Source: Lycocorax pyrrhopterus obiensis
Lineage: Eukaryota; Chordata; Aves; Passeriformes; Paradisaeidae
Direction of reading: 5' to 3'
Assembly: GCA_014706295.1 (NCBI GenBank)
Contig: JACSVZ010000011.1
Span: 394,663-458,662 of the forward strand
Length of the DNA stretch: 64,000 nt
This document shows positions 1-14,460 of this stretch, piece after piece (position 1 is the stretch's first letter; each line of letters opens with the position of its first letter). The notes beneath the pieces are model-generated. The model was not told the DNA's origin. It saw only the letters and a program-made list of their open reading frames with translations, and made no database searches. A program made the translations under genes and the position numbers.

Positions 1-2850
1 TGAATGCATTTGCATCACCTAAGATGAGTAGGAAAGATCTTCCCAAGGCAGTCTCCTGCGTTGCAAAGGACTGCAGTTGGTTTTCCTTTTTTAATTAATT
101 TTGTGGTGACCAGCATACTTGAGGAACGTGCCAGAAGCAACCTGTTAAAACAGGCTGAGGGCACCTGAAAATAGTGCGAACACAGTGCTAGCTGGAAAAG
201 CAAGTTGAGAGCATGACCCTGAAGTCTCCAGGACTGGTAGAAAAATGCTACCTAGGCATAGGACAAACATAACAGGCACAGACGCTTTCACTGACAAGTG
301 TGGAGTGAAGGTGCTTACTCCAGGTTTTCCTCATGAACTGGAGCAATTGATGTGTGTGACAATGTGGAGTAGTGTTTGAAGAGGGACTCAACGCTACTCC
401 TCCAAGGTGCCTGGTGTAAAAAGTTTAGGTACTTGTGACTAATCCCTCATTTCTTAAGTATTTTACTTGTAATCATGCTTGTTGATGACTGCTCTGAATT
501 AGCTTTGGAGAGGTTGGTATCTGTCCCACCTCTCCCTCCAAAAGCGCAGCTCTGCACCAGCACATTGCAGGCCTGTGGTTAAGTTCTGCAATCTGGTCCT
601 GTATGAAATACACTCTGCACTTTAGGTTTGTGGTACAGTAACTTGAGCAATCCCAGCTATGTGCAACTTGTCATATGGCACTGTAAAGCAGGAACACACT
701 TTCTTACAGTTACTAATTTTCTGCTGCAGTATACAAAATATGCTAGATCTGCCACTAGATTTCAGTGTTTTCAGGCTCACTGATGATGAGGGGCAATTCT
801 TGAGGGCCAAATGTATTAGATGAGGAAAAGCTTTTTGTCTCCAACAGTGCTTCGAAGACGTTTTTCATGTTTTTTATATACTACCAAGATACATGGGAAC
901 ACCTGTTACAGATATCAAATGTAGGAGTATTCTCCAGAAATATATAGAAATAGAGATATTTCTCTACTGCCTTCCTTAGTTTGTCCCTAAACAAAATCAT
1001 TCTTTTTGTGCCAGCATATCTACTTTTGAAAGACTGATCATACTGCATTGGAGAAGAGATTTGAGTTAAACTGTTTATTGATTTGCTCCTTGCTGTTTAA
1101 AATTACAGATGAATTCAACCAAATATGATTAGAAGAGAGAAATTAATATTTCTGTATAATCTTTGTCAGTTGATTATGAAGCATTCATGTTTGTTGCCTT
1201 GCTTCTCTCTGATCTGCGAAGAGAAGGTTAGGAAATATCTTTGGTCTCATCTTTCCTGTTATGATAAATAACTGATCTGTGGTCAGAGCTGTAAAGTTCA
1301 TAACCTACCCAGAAAAAACTTAGGAACAAACCACTGCTGCTGCAACATTATGTAAAGTGGAAAACCTATTTTCCTGGGGAGAGGTGCTGCTTAAAGATGA
1401 TTTCACAAAAGAGGAAGTCCTTGCTGTTTATCCTGCTTGATCCAAATGTGCAACATTTCCTGTGGCCAGATCTGCAGTAAAATCAAAGGGGGTAGCCATT
1501 TTCTGTGGTCTATTGCTTCCTATAGCATACCCTTATGAGAAAGGAAGAAAACTACCATTTGCTATAAAACTACTCCAACCTTCCTTTCCTGATTAATCAA
1601 TTTTTAAAAATGATGCGTTGGTAATAACCCCACAATGTCCAACTGGTAATCTGTTTTTCACATCTCTCTGGCAGAACCACTGTCTATTTTAAGGTGACAG
1701 AAAGCAGTTTATATATTTTGCAAGATTGAATTTATCCCTAAGGCTTTGCAAACACAGAAGGTAGACAGCTGATGAAATCTGTGCTTGAAAGAGGTCATCA
1801 AGTGTTTGATTGTGCAAAATAGCTAAATATTGGGGTTTAGAAAATCAACATAAAAATTTAGAACAACCTGGAAGTTGAGACCCTTGTTAATAATCAACAT
1901 GTAAGACCAAATCTTACGGTTTTGACACAGGCATAATCACAATTGAACTTGGGAATTTTGCATTTTCAGGTACTATGTTATCTTAATTTCTGCATATTTC
2001 AATTATCATGGAGGGAGCTTAGGGATTCTGTGGTAGGCGGCTTATAAAAACAGCACGAAAGAAAGACAGACAGCCAGACTTCAGGCCTTCCATCGCATGC
2101 AGGCAGACACAAATGCCAGCAAGCCACTGGCAGAGGTTGTGTCATCCACGGCCAAAGGTTACTGCATTGACTAACACCAAGAACATTCTCAGGCCTGAGC
2201 GTACACATGTTCCTCATCCAGACTGCTGGAGAGACTTCTTTTAGCTGAATATTTGCCAGTTACTTACTGAAAGTCTGTGGCAGAGGAAGCAGGCTATACA
2301 GTCTTTCAGAAGTGCATACCACACCCTCCCAAAATTATACCAAGAGAAAATTATTTAGGTTACAAGGTCAAACACAAAGCAGATAGCACATGCCATAATT
2401 AAGATTGCCTGCACAGCTTTAAGTCCCCAGTGTATCTGAATAGAATTACAGTCTTTAATTGCACCCTGTACAGTTTTTCTGTGATGGCTCCTACCTGGGC
2501 AGTATTTGGCAAGTCTGGAAAAATGCAGATTTAATGAAAACGTCTAAACGGATTTTTATTGATCTATCTCTACAGAGTTTTCTAAGGAAACAAGCCATGC
2601 TCAGAGCATCAGAGAGCTGCCTTTCTCCTTTGTTTAGGACTGAGGCTGTCATCTGATGAGAAGTCTCTTGAAAAAGTCTATGTGTGTGCACCCACAGCCA
2701 TGCGCAGGGAATGCAGTTCTTCCCATTTTCATAAGCACTGAGGTAACTATTCCTCCTGGACCCTGCAGTCTGGTGACTGGTACCCCCTAAACACTGAAAT
2801 GATTGATGAAATCAGTTGCCAGCTGGAGTTCTGGGTGGGTAATGCAGGAG
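1..2850. other. AT-rich non-coding DNA, no gene seen
   Basis: All six frames are broken by frequent stops, and the open frames are at most about 70 codons with no recognisable protein similarity. I see no RNA gene, no long tandem repeat and no recognisable mobile element. CpG is rare, as expected for methylated vertebrate DNA. This is either intergenic or intronic sequence; the window alone cannot say which. Confidence 0.6.
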
Positions 2851-2851
2851 A

Positions 2852-2990
2852 CAGAAGCAGGATTCCTGGATTCCACTTGTGTCTGACTCAGTGTGTGATC
2901 TTCAGCAGCAAATGTAAGTCAAATCAGGGCATGCTCTGATCTGTCACGGAAGGCAGTTATGGGATTAATGAGTGTTTGTCAAAGCTAGTT
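2852..2990 (+). repeat. MIR-like SINE remnant (amniote age)
   Basis: The stretch follows the order of an amniote MIR-type SINE. It has an 'aggattcctggattcc' segment, then 'tgactcagtgtgtgatctt', which corresponds to the family's 'actgacttgctgtgtgacctt' core. After a degraded middle comes 'gggattaatgagtgtttgt' followed by 'caaagct', which corresponds to the family's 'ggattaattaatgtttgtaaagcgct' tail. Such SINEs were mobilised by LINE2-type machinery and are long dead. The copy has many substitutions and a damaged centre, consistent with great age. The call rests on remembered consensus order. Confidence 0.5.
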
Positions 2991-5900
2991 TAGTCAATAC
3001 TGAAAAACATAGGCACAAGTAACTATTGGGTGTTGGGTCCCATTTTACCAGGAACAGGCTGACAGAATTAATGAGGATGCTGCAGTGCAAGGCAATGCTG
3101 TTATTAGTCTACTGAGAACATTTGTTCCTTCTCAGCACAGGGCTTGTGATAATGTTTTTTGCCCTCCCTTTCACTTAATTGGCTACTGCCATCCATAATT
3201 GCCAGAAGTTATTCACTGAACTCACATACCATTTCAACTGCATCCTTCAGAGTTCAACTGTCGTTGCACTGGGTCTGTATCCCTGCTCCACATCTCACAC
3301 AGCAGAGGATGGACCCAAATAATCTTAGGACAGAAATATATGCATATGCACCAGCTTCTTTCAGATTCTTTTGGGACAGGTCAGATTTACTTTTCATGCT
3401 CTGAAGAGCTTACAGGACTTGAACCACATCTCTAACATTTCCTGGGGCATCAGACTGGCTGCCGCTGTGAGGAACAATGGGGTAATCAACGCGGGCACAG
3501 TGGGGCTGTCTAATTTGCCTGGAAGAGTTTCTACTACATGCAGTTGATCCGATTCCCTCGGAGAGCAGCAGACATGCAGAGCAGCCTGGCACAGCAAGCT
3601 GCCTTGGCGCTCCTCCATCAATGGTCCTGCAGCAGCCAGGGGAAGGTAGCAGTGCTGTTTTCGTCCTTCAATACTCAACTATTCCAAGGAGGAACAAGAG
3701 AAGAACATGCTCTTTATTGGATACTGGTACTGGAAAGAGTCTGAAAGACAGAATTTAGTAATGAAATGAGCTTGAAGGCCACCCCATAGTTGGCTTGTGT
3801 GCATCATTGGTTCCTAAAATTCGGGTGCCAACTTCCTGCCCAGAAATCTATATTCTCTTTCTGAAAATATCAAAATGCTGAAAGCAAGCATCCCAAATCT
3901 GAGACAACCTAAAAGTGGTTATGTTTTGTAACTTATTGAAGAAAAAAGCATTTGAGTGTCATTTAGATATTGACTCTTCATTTTTTTAAACATTCTTTTC
4001 CCCCTTGGTAAAATGTTTTCAAATGAAAGCAAGAACATTTAGTTCCCAAAATATTAGCATGGAAGTTTTGAAACATTAAGACACTGAAATATGCTAGAAG
4101 TCATCAAAAATTATGAAGAGTATTCTCATAGTTAAAACTAGTCCATAACGTAGCCTGGTATTCCTATGAATCACAGTGAAACTGAGTTGTTTCTATATAT
4201 TCTGTTTCTCTGCCTTTCTCCCTCACTGTTTTTGTTGAAAAGTTGTTCATCATGATATTTTGTTACCTATTTTACAGCAGCTAACTCATGAGTTGGAAGT
4301 TAGTCAGAGATTAGGAAACATTATGAAGTTATCAAAAAACTAGCATGTTAGAATGAAATCAGTTAATCTTTAGCCTCACAGGATAGAAAGAGGAAATGTA
4401 ATTGCAAAACTGAACTGTGTTTTACAGTCATTTTCACTTAGAAGGCCTTTCAGATAATTCTGTAATTAGCATGGCACATGTAACGGAGGGAAAAATACCT
4501 GACACAAGAGAAACCTGGTGAATGTTTTCATTCATAAGTGAGATTTAGCTGCCATGGCAGAGCAATCTCCTGATACAAAAACTCCTTTGAGTAACAAGCC
4601 ATAGTTTACAATATCTGAGAGCAGCAGACACCTGGACCTTGGCTGAGTGGCGTGACTCAAACAGCTGCGTGTGCACATCACTCAATAGCACATGTGGTCA
4701 GTCAGGAGCAGACTGTAGTCACCAAAGGGTGAGCAAGACTCACTCCAGTCAGGCAATTCACTGTATTTGCCTGATTCTCAAAATACCTTTCAGCACTATA
4801 ACTTCTTCAGTCAGATCAGTGAATTAAAATCAACTCGGTTTATCACACGTCGATGTTTATATAGTACCTGCCATCACTCACTTAAATGGCTAAGAATATG
4901 GATAGAGATTAATTCTTGCTCTGTATTTTGTCTTGAGATATAAACAGTATTTTTAACTACAAAATCCTGTAGTGTGACACTTTGTAAAAGATCTGCCTAA
5001 ATCTTAATGATAGTTACTGGTGCTTAGTTCAAGATTGATTTTCTCCAGCATTATTTGTACAATGAACAGTGTTTCAGTGATTTCATCTCTGCTGAGGAGA
5101 TTCAATTAAGATTTCAAGTGTTCAAAATCCAGGTTCTGATGCTGAATTGTGTAAAGAAAGGATCATAAAAGAAAATATTAGTTCATGTTCTTTAGCAGGG
5201 TAAGAAAAGCACGTTGGATTTCTTCTGTCAGTTAAGAACAGTTCTTCAAAAATTGCCTGCCTATGGTTTTTGAGTAGAAATCTGCTGTACAGTTAAAGTG
5301 TTGGGGCAAAATGTCTGTCTTTGTAGAAAATGTATTTTTTACTGGGGGGAAGAGAGGAAGACAAAATCTATAAATGGAAAGTAATGATTTTGTTCTGAAG
5401 GATGATAAAAATAATTTTCAGTATTACAATTCATAATATGAACTTGGACTAAAGGATGTGCCTTTATGAGTTGGAATATGAGTTGGACTGAGCAGCTCTG
5501 GGAAGGGGACATTTAGTAGCAGCACCATGAGCAATAGATGATACACAAATTTGTATCATACCAATGCAGGGGCCCATATTTTCACATCCCGATGCCTTAA
5601 TAAGGGCTTCTTATCTCTAGGCTGTGAATAATGTGTATAAATGCCCAGTTCAGGCTCCGGATTGTCACCCTAAAGTCACAGATCTGGGATTCAGAGCTGC
5701 AGTTGTAATCAGGCAGCCAGAGAACTAGAGCCATCCTTTTGAGCCATGTCTGGAAAATGCCTCTATTTTCCATCTCCTGGAGGAGACAGAAAAATGTTGG
5801 TGGGAAAACTTTTCAAGTCTAGTTTCCAGCTTCTGCAGTCAGCTGTGTGTTCTAATCCTACCCACAAATGAGATGAATTTTTTCTTTCCTTTTTTCTTAT

Positions 5901-8830
5901 TAGAATCTAGTTCTGTCTCTCATCCTCTCATGATCAGAAGTTCCCTTTGATTTCTAAAACAAATATATTAATGGATAATTTATACCTGTTTTTCTTTAGC
6001 TCTCTTTTAGTTTCAACAGCTCTTGTAGTGTCTCCCCTTCAGAGTACCTACAGGGAACTGTAGCTTTGATTTAGCTAGGGAAGGGGGAAAAAAAGTCCCA
6101 AACTATGCTGGGAAAAGAGAATACAATACAAAATCAGGCCATTTTCTCCTCCTTACCACCAAGCTTCAGCCATTTTGCAAAGTGCCATCAGCTCTGCCAG
6201 CTGCACCATCCCCTATTCTCCAGCAGTAGTGGGGATCCCGGCTGGCCAAGGATGTGATATTTCCTGCTTGTGAAACATTCCAGTGTAAGGAGGGGGCACT
6301 CTCAAATAGACTCCTCTGTAACGAGTTGTATCAATAAATTCCAATCAGCAAATGCCAGCCGCATACCATTGTGACCACATTGGCTGATGCAAGAATGCCA
6401 GAGCTATCAGTGGAAAGGCAGTGTTGTCCACTGCTGCATCAGCCTTCCAGAGCTGTTCACCAGCATATCCTCTCATTCAAACACTGATGAGGCGTGTTTC
6501 AAATGTAACAGAAAGCAGATGTTGTGTATTCATTGTATAATTGCACAGCTGAAAAGAAGTTACAAAGTGGCCAGATAGCAACAAGCAGTAACCGCAGGAA
6601 AGTATTCTGTCAAATCTCTGCAGACCAGGTTGGATGCAGCCACTCAGTGCCATGGATTTAGACATTTGGGAGAGGTTAACCCTCATTTTGACTCACCTGT
6701 AAATCTCTTGAGTGATCTGTAGGGTTTGCCCCTCTGAGACATGACCTGTCTCTCCAGGCTGGCTGCAGAGCCCCATGCCTGTTCACTCCTCTGACCACGG
6801 CTGATGTGACAGCACACAAGCATCCCTGCTGCACTGAGCACACATTGCATGGCACATAAACATGCCACACAAATACCTTTAAGTGTTCTGGTCACATCTA
6901 ACCTCTATATTTATGTTTTCAATTCATACATTCGTGTGTGTGTGTTCAGTGGGCCGAATTTTGTAAACAAATGGTTGCAGAGCTTATATCAGGTCTTCAT
7001 TTGGATGTGTATGACTGTGCAGCCAAAATAATACTTTTTCACCATTAGCCACTGCTGGCAGTATAATTACTAATCTAATGTTATCGGGTAGACTGGATTT
7101 TTGATTGCAAGATTTTAATTCTCCCAAAGATTAGAATTTCAAGAACAGAAATAGTTATTCAGCATTTGATATTCAGCCAGGCCAGTTGAATTTCCACTAA
7201 AGAAATAAATCCAGCTAACACTAAGCAGGGGTACTTTGTAAACATAGCCAGATAACTCAAAATCTTTACCAGTCCCAAAGTGCAGATAATTTATGATTTG
7301 AAACCTCCTTCTATCACCACAGGACCCAGGGAGGAAGGTCAGGGGATACAACATATTTCTTGTTTGAAGCAGCATAAAACGATTCTCTCTACTAATGACG
7401 TTCTGATGTTTGTTACCCATCCAGATAATTGCATTAAATCTTTGCTTGAACTTGTTGACAAAGTTGCTTCAATATCTTCCTGCAATCCTGATTGGACAGA
7501 GTCAGGGCTTTTGCCAGTGAATGGTCTTTGTTCACTGCTAGTAGTTAACTGTTTAATTCTTAACTGGAAGCCTTAGGTTTTCACACCCTCAAGGTACACA
7601 CTCAGTGCAACTGCTAAATTTAAAGGTTAGAATTGCCAGAATTATCAGGGAAGTGTCAGCAGATTGATTTCCTTTAAATTTATCTTGGTAGGGGAGACTA
7701 GCAACTAATAAGATTATGATTGTTCCAAAAAACAATTACATATTGAACATGCTGCCAGTTCGGCTATAAATCCTGGAAGTTTTCAAGAGATGGCTCCATT
7801 ACTAGCAATGTTTTTGTGGAAAAATGAGAACCACAACATTGGCATTAGGAAAATCCTGGAAACTGATAAAAGTGAGCTTTTGTTTGGAGGCAGAGTATCA
7901 TTTTGGTTCTCACCTCCTGAAACTGAAAGGGACCCTGTGTGGTTTTACCCAGAGGTAGCTCAAGCCCAGCCTTGTTTATTAAATATTTGAGCTACAATGT
8001 TATCTCTCCTGAAGAATCAGGTTCCATGCTGGCACGATTCACCACAGATGGAGCCAAAGGGCTTGCTGCTGGCCTGACTGGGCGTAACTCTGGTTTTGAT
8101 GACATAGGTAGGGAGTGAATCTGCCTGTCTTCCAGAGTTTCACATCCATAAGGATGTAACGTGTATAAATATGTCCTGATTGCAGTGCAGTCTCAGCTGC
8201 CAGCAGCAGCTCTGGAAGCAGACCTGAATCTCCAAGGTGCCCCTTGGGCACAAAGAGGAGGGGATGAACAAAGGGCAGAGACCAGCTTTGGGTCTTGCAT
8301 GTCACACCCTGCCTCACTTCTCTGCTGTCAAGAAGCCCCTCTTCCTGCCTGTGATAGTTGCAGAAATGCTTTCTAGAAAGCTATTTAGAGGGACATTCAA
8401 TAATGGTAATTAGAGAAAAATCAATTACGCTCCAAGACCACTTGACTGCATTTCCAATCCCTGAACATGCCTGTAATATAACTGTCTTGGAAGCTGATAA
8501 GCTATGAGAAGTCTCTGCATTTTCCCATTGCATCACATATGTACAGTATTGATTTGGAGCATGTCCTCCCACAGGCGAAAATCATCCTTTACTTTCATGT
8601 CTGTAACAATGCTCAGAATATAGGAAAACTAAAAACAATAAATATTCTAACCAGCCTGTCAAAAATGTCAGAAAAAACCTAAAATAGCAGAATAGTTATT
8701 TTATAAAATTCCTGGCATCTCTGGGATGACCTTATGCTTTTGTGTCCTGGAAGGGCCTACATCACCCGCTTTTGGTTGTGCCTCTCAGAGTCACCTGGTT
8801 TTCTCATAAACCAGTTCCAGATTAGAGAAA
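2991..8830. other. AT-rich non-coding DNA with minor simple repeats
   Basis: No coding gene is supported; the longest frames are below 100 codons and unremarkable. A perfect (GT)6 lies at 6934-6945. A TATA-like 'tgtataaatgcc' is near 5633, but TATA-like strings are expected by chance here. The stretch 3985-4080 has 'aaaatgttttcaaatgaaag' and 'ggaagttttgaaacatt', which faintly recall the ancient repeat better preserved at 37.5 kb. The stretch 6300-6420 is dense in TAAT/CAAT-type strings and may be regulatory. Otherwise I see nothing. Confidence 0.5.
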
Positions 8831-8831
8831 A

Positions 8832-9094
8832 ATCCTGGCTTCATTGAAGCAGATGGGAATTTTGGTACACACAGAATCTTATCCCCAGATTTTCAAACAT
8901 GAGGAGATGAAAACTTGGCTCTTAACTCTCCCTTATGATTCTTGAATTAGTGGTTCAACTTACAAGAGCTCTGACACCCACTGATTTCGATAGGAGTTGC
9001 TGGAACTCTGTGAAAAAAGGTTGTTGATTTCCAACACTAAATATGGATGGTGGAATCTTAAAATTAGGCTCCTATTTTTGAAAATCTTGGCCCA
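8832..9094. repeat. ancient amniote interspersed repeat, family uncertain
   Basis: Several phrases match a very old repeat common in reptile and bird genomes. They are 'cttcattgaagcagatggga', 'cccagattttcaaacatgag', 'cccactgatttcgataggag' followed by 'ttgctgg', 'aatatggatggtgg', and 'aggctcctatttttgaaaat' followed by 'cttggcc'. In that family, 'cattgaagtcaatgg' and 'cccattgacttcaatggga' phrases alternate with 'gattttcaaa' and 'gaaaatcttggcc' phrases, giving internal inverted symmetry. The same ordered symmetry is visible here with many substitutions. I cannot name the family from memory. No protein is encoded. Confidence 0.5.
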
Positions 9095-12000
9095 AACCTT
9101 TATTAATATCACACTACCATGTGTCCTGGATCTATTAGAAAAGATAACATCATTCAGATCCATATCTGCTGTGTTCTATAAACATGGGAAACAAAAATGG
9201 TCTTTTAATCAGATTTAGATGAAAAACTGTCTCTGATATAATAATAGACAGTTAAGGATAGTCCATAACTGTGTATCACCTAACTGACCAAATGATTTGC
9301 CATTAGTTAATATATTCCCAAACAGCACATAGGACAAGTGGTATGTGTATAGATGTTCCCAAACAGCTCTGGTAATTTGAGTAATTTCAGCAATTTCCAA
9401 TTTTAGAGGAGGTAACTAATCTCAGGTTACCTATAGTCATTCTTACAGACAGTATTGTACGTTTGAAACATTTTCTGCCATGCCAATATCACAGACAAGC
9501 TGTGCAATTATAAATGTACCTGTCACTTCTGTATTTATGTTATTAATACTGGTAGTTATTAAAAGTATACTACTTAGGGCAGTCTCTGCCTCCATCAAAA
9601 AAAAAAGAGAAAAAATTAAAGAGGGTTATTAAAATCAGCATTAAGTCAGATCTCCTCTGATATAATTTCATCAGAGCTAACCAGCAAAACAGAGCTGGCT
9701 GTGATGTGAATTTGAATGGGAAACCTCTTGGAGTAATGAAAATGCTGAGGGAAGTGGTATTACTAGTTCTGTAGGTGACTTGAGTCAATAGACTCACATT
9801 GCTTTTATAATGCATTGGGCTGTCAAGGGCACTGCCTGTGTTTTTAATAAAAAATCTATGGCACATTTTGCAGAAGAATTAGTCCAGATGTTTTAGCTGG
9901 ATTTCACTTTGGCTATCCTCTGCTTATCTCTCTAGAAACAGCTAGAGTTAGGGTTGCAAAATATTTTCCATTACAATCCTTGCTTTTAGCAGGCTTCTAA
10001 TTTCCTGAACTGTGTAATTTTGTTTGCTGAAACTTCTTGAATTTAGCTTCTGTTGTGCAGTGGGGTACAGCACTCTGTGCTAAAGTTGAGCAAGATCTCT
10101 CTTCAACCACTTCTGCGTATGGGAGAAGAACTTTTTACACATTCCCCAGCATAAATTGAACCATGAATTTGAATTGTTGTGAACAGAGCTCTGGTAAAAA
10201 TCTTCCTCCCCACAAAATGGCTGAAGTGTGAAGTTTAAAACCTGGCACAAACAAGGCAATTGTGGATAAATGATGATTAGTGCCAGATCTTTATACCTCT
10301 CATTTTATATTTGCATGAGCACCAGCCCTGTGAACATCACAGGACCTATTGGTAATACAAGGTGCCTCTGAATGCAGCAGTACTATTAGAACCTGTCTCT
10401 GGCCAAAGGAGGCAGAAGCTGCTTGCAGTTTCAGCTGCCTTGAAAGTATGTCCTCCTAGTAGTAATACTGCAAAGTAGTACTAGGACTGTGTCTCCTACA
10501 TCCCTAGGAACCAAGAGACGGGGTAGTGAGAAGGAAACCACACAAAAGCCTTTTTGCATTGCTACATCAGCTTTCTGCATTTTATTACTGTAGGCAGGGT
10601 CTTCCTCCTCATCTGCTTCTCGTCAAGGCTGAACCCTGTGGTACCTTTGTATGTTTGGGCCGTTTAAGGCTACCGTGATAAAAACAATAATAAATAACAA
10701 ATAAGCAACTGGAATCCAAAGCTGTAAGATGGATTCCTTCCAGATCCTAATGGAGTGAGTGATAAAGTCCCAGTGGAGCAGCAGAGCTCTATTTCCTAGT
10801 CCAAAAGGCCAGACATGTCTGCAGGACTCTGGCGTGGGGTGCACTGAAGCACATCACAGTTCTGCGCTGGTTGTGCTCAGCAGCAGTGGCTCAAAGCAGG
10901 ATCAGCCACTGCTCAGATACAGCTGCCCAACCCCGTTGTGTGCCCCCACTTCCTAACCTTAGCTTTGGCCCACGCATTTAAAGAGATTGTATCTCCTTCT
11001 GCTTTCTTTCATAAGACTTGAACTTCTTTCATTTTCTACCTTGTCCCTGGCTTGCAGGAAACTTCCAGTGTTGCTGAGGGCATTCCTTTCTATATGCCTC
11101 AGTGGCTCCTACATATTTATGACATTTAATTGTGGTATGATGCAGAGAGGAAGCATTTACAGGGCACTGAATTTCCCTGCTGTTAAGTAGTGAATTGCAT
11201 TTCAGAGTAGTGCGGCACTGTTTGAAGATGACTGTGACAACAGTCTTTGCATTAAGATGTTGGATTTGTTTGCCTTTTGGAAATGGAGATCGCTTCAGCT
11301 CAAAGGCTGTTTTCACCAGCATTGTAGCAGAAAGCACCCAGGAACGGTCCAGTCCTTGCCCTAATTCAGTCTTAGTCTGTCAAACTGTGCTAGCCAGAGC
11401 TACAAGTGGCCCAAATGAAGAGAGACCTGAAGGGTTACTTGACAGACTTTTCCCTTGCTGCTCAGCAGTGGGTCCACAGCGTGTAGTCTCTAAATTTGGA
11501 AGATATTTGACAGGTTGAAAAACTGAAAACCAGAGGCCACACCTTTACTGCCAGTTTAGAAATGTGTCTGGTTTCCCCGTCTGGGAAGCTAATTCACAGA
11601 GAGCTGAAAGTATCTGGCAAAGAAACACATTTTGCCTTGGGCATCATTTGGGAAGGGAAAAAAAGTAATATTTCCAGTTTTTTAATCAATTTTTGGCAGC
11701 CATGGAGCACTGCCTTACAGGATTACTATGATTATAGACTACAGCGTGCACTGCAAATGAAGACTTTTGAATACCTGCTTAGTGCCTGGTTGATATGTGG
11801 CTGGTGAGGATGAGCACTGTGCTGAGCTCAGGAAGAAGTGCGTTTGCCTCCCAGATTTTTCAGCTATAAAAGACAGATATGTTCACAATCAGTATAAACG
11901 TAGTAATGTGCTATCCATTATGTGACATTGTCTTTTAGATCCTGTTACCAAATTTCTCCTTGGTTCTAGCAAGAAGGAATAAAGTAGATGAGGGATTTTT

Positions 12001-14160
12001 AATACACCTAGATAAAAATGACATGGCCTATGGCTTTTCAATTTCTTCCTACTTTAGCAAGGCTGATTCTTTTTCTCAGCTTTTTCCATTTTGTAAGTAG
12101 GTTACTACTGACTTTCTGCTGATAAGAGTATTCATATATTCGAAGATTATTCTGTTAGGATTTAATTGCTTATGAACAGTTTCACACACACTTTTAAAAT
12201 TTATTATTTAGTACTGTACGTAGGTTATCTTATTTTATGATTCCTGAGAAGCCAAAAGCAGGACCTTTGCACTCAACCATTAGCTTTCAAAATAATTCTA
12301 CTCTTGACACAACCCAAGATGGTTTGTATGTTCTGGCTGTACAATGCCTATAAAGAAATCTGGGAGGTTGGGCAGGCATTCTCACAGGGTTTTGAACTGA
12401 TTCCCTGTTGAAAAGAAGTTGGGCACCCAGGCCCTATCAGTGTCCTGACCAGTGTCCTCTTAACATGCCTTCAAGGAACAGTACGCATCTATGAAGGGCC
12501 CATTTTTCTGCTGCCCCCATAGCATCTCCCAGAGAATTCCAAGGAGGACTTGTGCAGGGGAAGAGGCCAGTGAGTAAGATGCATCCGACATGTAAAACCA
12601 GAAACAGTTATGAAACATAGTTAGGGCCTCTGAAAGGCTTCCTCACCAAGAAATGCAAAAGTAATTCAATGCAATAGCATAATCGTAACAGTTGATTGGC
12701 CGTAAGCCACAGCTCTGTGCTGTTGCAATGTACATTTTCTGCTGTTGAGACATGCCATGATAGGAAATTCTGACATAGCCACCAAGTAACAGCAGCAGAC
12801 CCATATCAGGCTCCTTCCTATTTTAGAATGTGGGGTAAAAATGGATGGGAACAGAACTGGGAAACAGAATTGCCATAAAATGCAGAACAGGGACCCAGGG
12901 TGAGGAGGACCATGCTTAGCAGAAGAGATATTCCTTGCTGAAAACAATAATAATGGAATATGAGTAAGATTTCCTCCAGAGACACACAGTGTCCACAAGG
13001 CACTCGCAGGCAAAGCACACATTCGTGTGCCACATGCCCAATTCATCATTATTTCAAAGCCATTTTACCATTGTTTCCCATTGAAATAGCCTTAGAAGAG
13101 AATTATGCATGGCATATTCATTCTTAAAATGACCTGGGGAAAGAAGAGCATTGACACATTAAAGTGAAAATATAAGGAGTGTTATGAACTCTAGGTGAGT
13201 ATGGATTCTTCTTGCAATTCCTAAGCCAAAAGCCTGTAGAAACACTGTCAAATCTCATTTTTTATAATTTTTTTTCTGGAAGGATGATTGCTAAAGTTAG
13301 TATACCACTGAGATAGGCAACATTTCAAGTCTTGAGCAGCCCATTCTGCTTGCATGTATTAGCACTCAGAAATTATGTCCTACTATTTGTGGGCCGTAGT
13401 ACCATGTGTTGATGGTTGCACCCAGCCTTTGACAAAAATGTCAGAAGGTTTCAGAAAATAGCATTAATTTCTAGCTTGGCACACTTTTATTACATGAAAG
13501 AGATCAATTAAATACCATTATCCCATATCAGAAAAGATGTGAGAGCTCAAATTTGCAGCCTAGACTTAGCCTGACTTCCATTTTGCAGTCATCCCGAATC
13601 TGGGTCCAAAAGCTTTGCAGCCAAAATGGAGATTAGTGTCAGTAAAGTTGCTGTAAAGATGCAGAAGTAAATAGTCTCATCTCTAGAAATAAGGACCGAA
13701 ACATATTTAGGAACAATGCCTCTGAATGCCTTCTACATATTTGGTGAACACTGGGCTACCAGACTGTTCCTCAGGGCTGGTTCTGGAGCAGTTGATTTAC
13801 TTAAAGCCTTATGACACTTATTTGTGCAACACAGATCTCTTTTAAGGCATGTGATGTTTTCCAGAGATGTTGAACTGCTGTAATTTCTCGATTAAATAAG
13901 AGATATGCCAGACCTAACTTTATTTTCCACCACTATATAGATGTATCTTAATACTGAGTTTAATGAATGCTGAAATTAGTCACCAAGTGCTTTGTGTTTT
14001 CTTTAACCTGTGTCTGGAGTTTAAAAACTCAATGGGGAAATTAAGGCCACTCAAGCCGTCCCCTTTTCTATAATGGAGAAATAAATACTAAGGGAGACTG
14101 AAGTCAGAGTCACAATTTACTCAAGAGGCTCGCAAGAAACACAACAATAGTAATAAATGA
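9095..14160. other. AT-rich non-coding DNA, no gene seen
   Basis: Only short open frames occur. The longest is a 127-codon minus-strand frame at 12666-13049, which overlaps another open frame on the same strand and resembles nothing I know. An A-rich run starts near 9597. TATAAAAG occurs at 11865-11872 without supporting promoter context. I see no repeat family or RNA gene. Confidence 0.55.
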
Positions 14161-14169
14161 TTGTACAAA

Positions 14170-14429
14170 AAGAAAATGGTTTAACCGACAAAGGCAAGAT
14201 ATCGAATAGTCCCCCCGAGGGCAAAACCCAAATGGTGGCTGTCCCCAGGCTGTCTGCCACGTGGAGCTGGGGAGAACAAAGGCAGCCCGCCAGAGAGGCT
14301 TTTGCAGCTCAACCTCCTCGTCCTCACTGCCTGGCAACAATGGAAAACAGGGCCAAAACAAAACGTGGGGAGCTAGTTCGACCCAGGAACTCTTCTGCAA
14401 AGCTGCTGTGGCAAGCGGCAGTGGATGCT

Positions 14430-14460
<31 letters not shown>
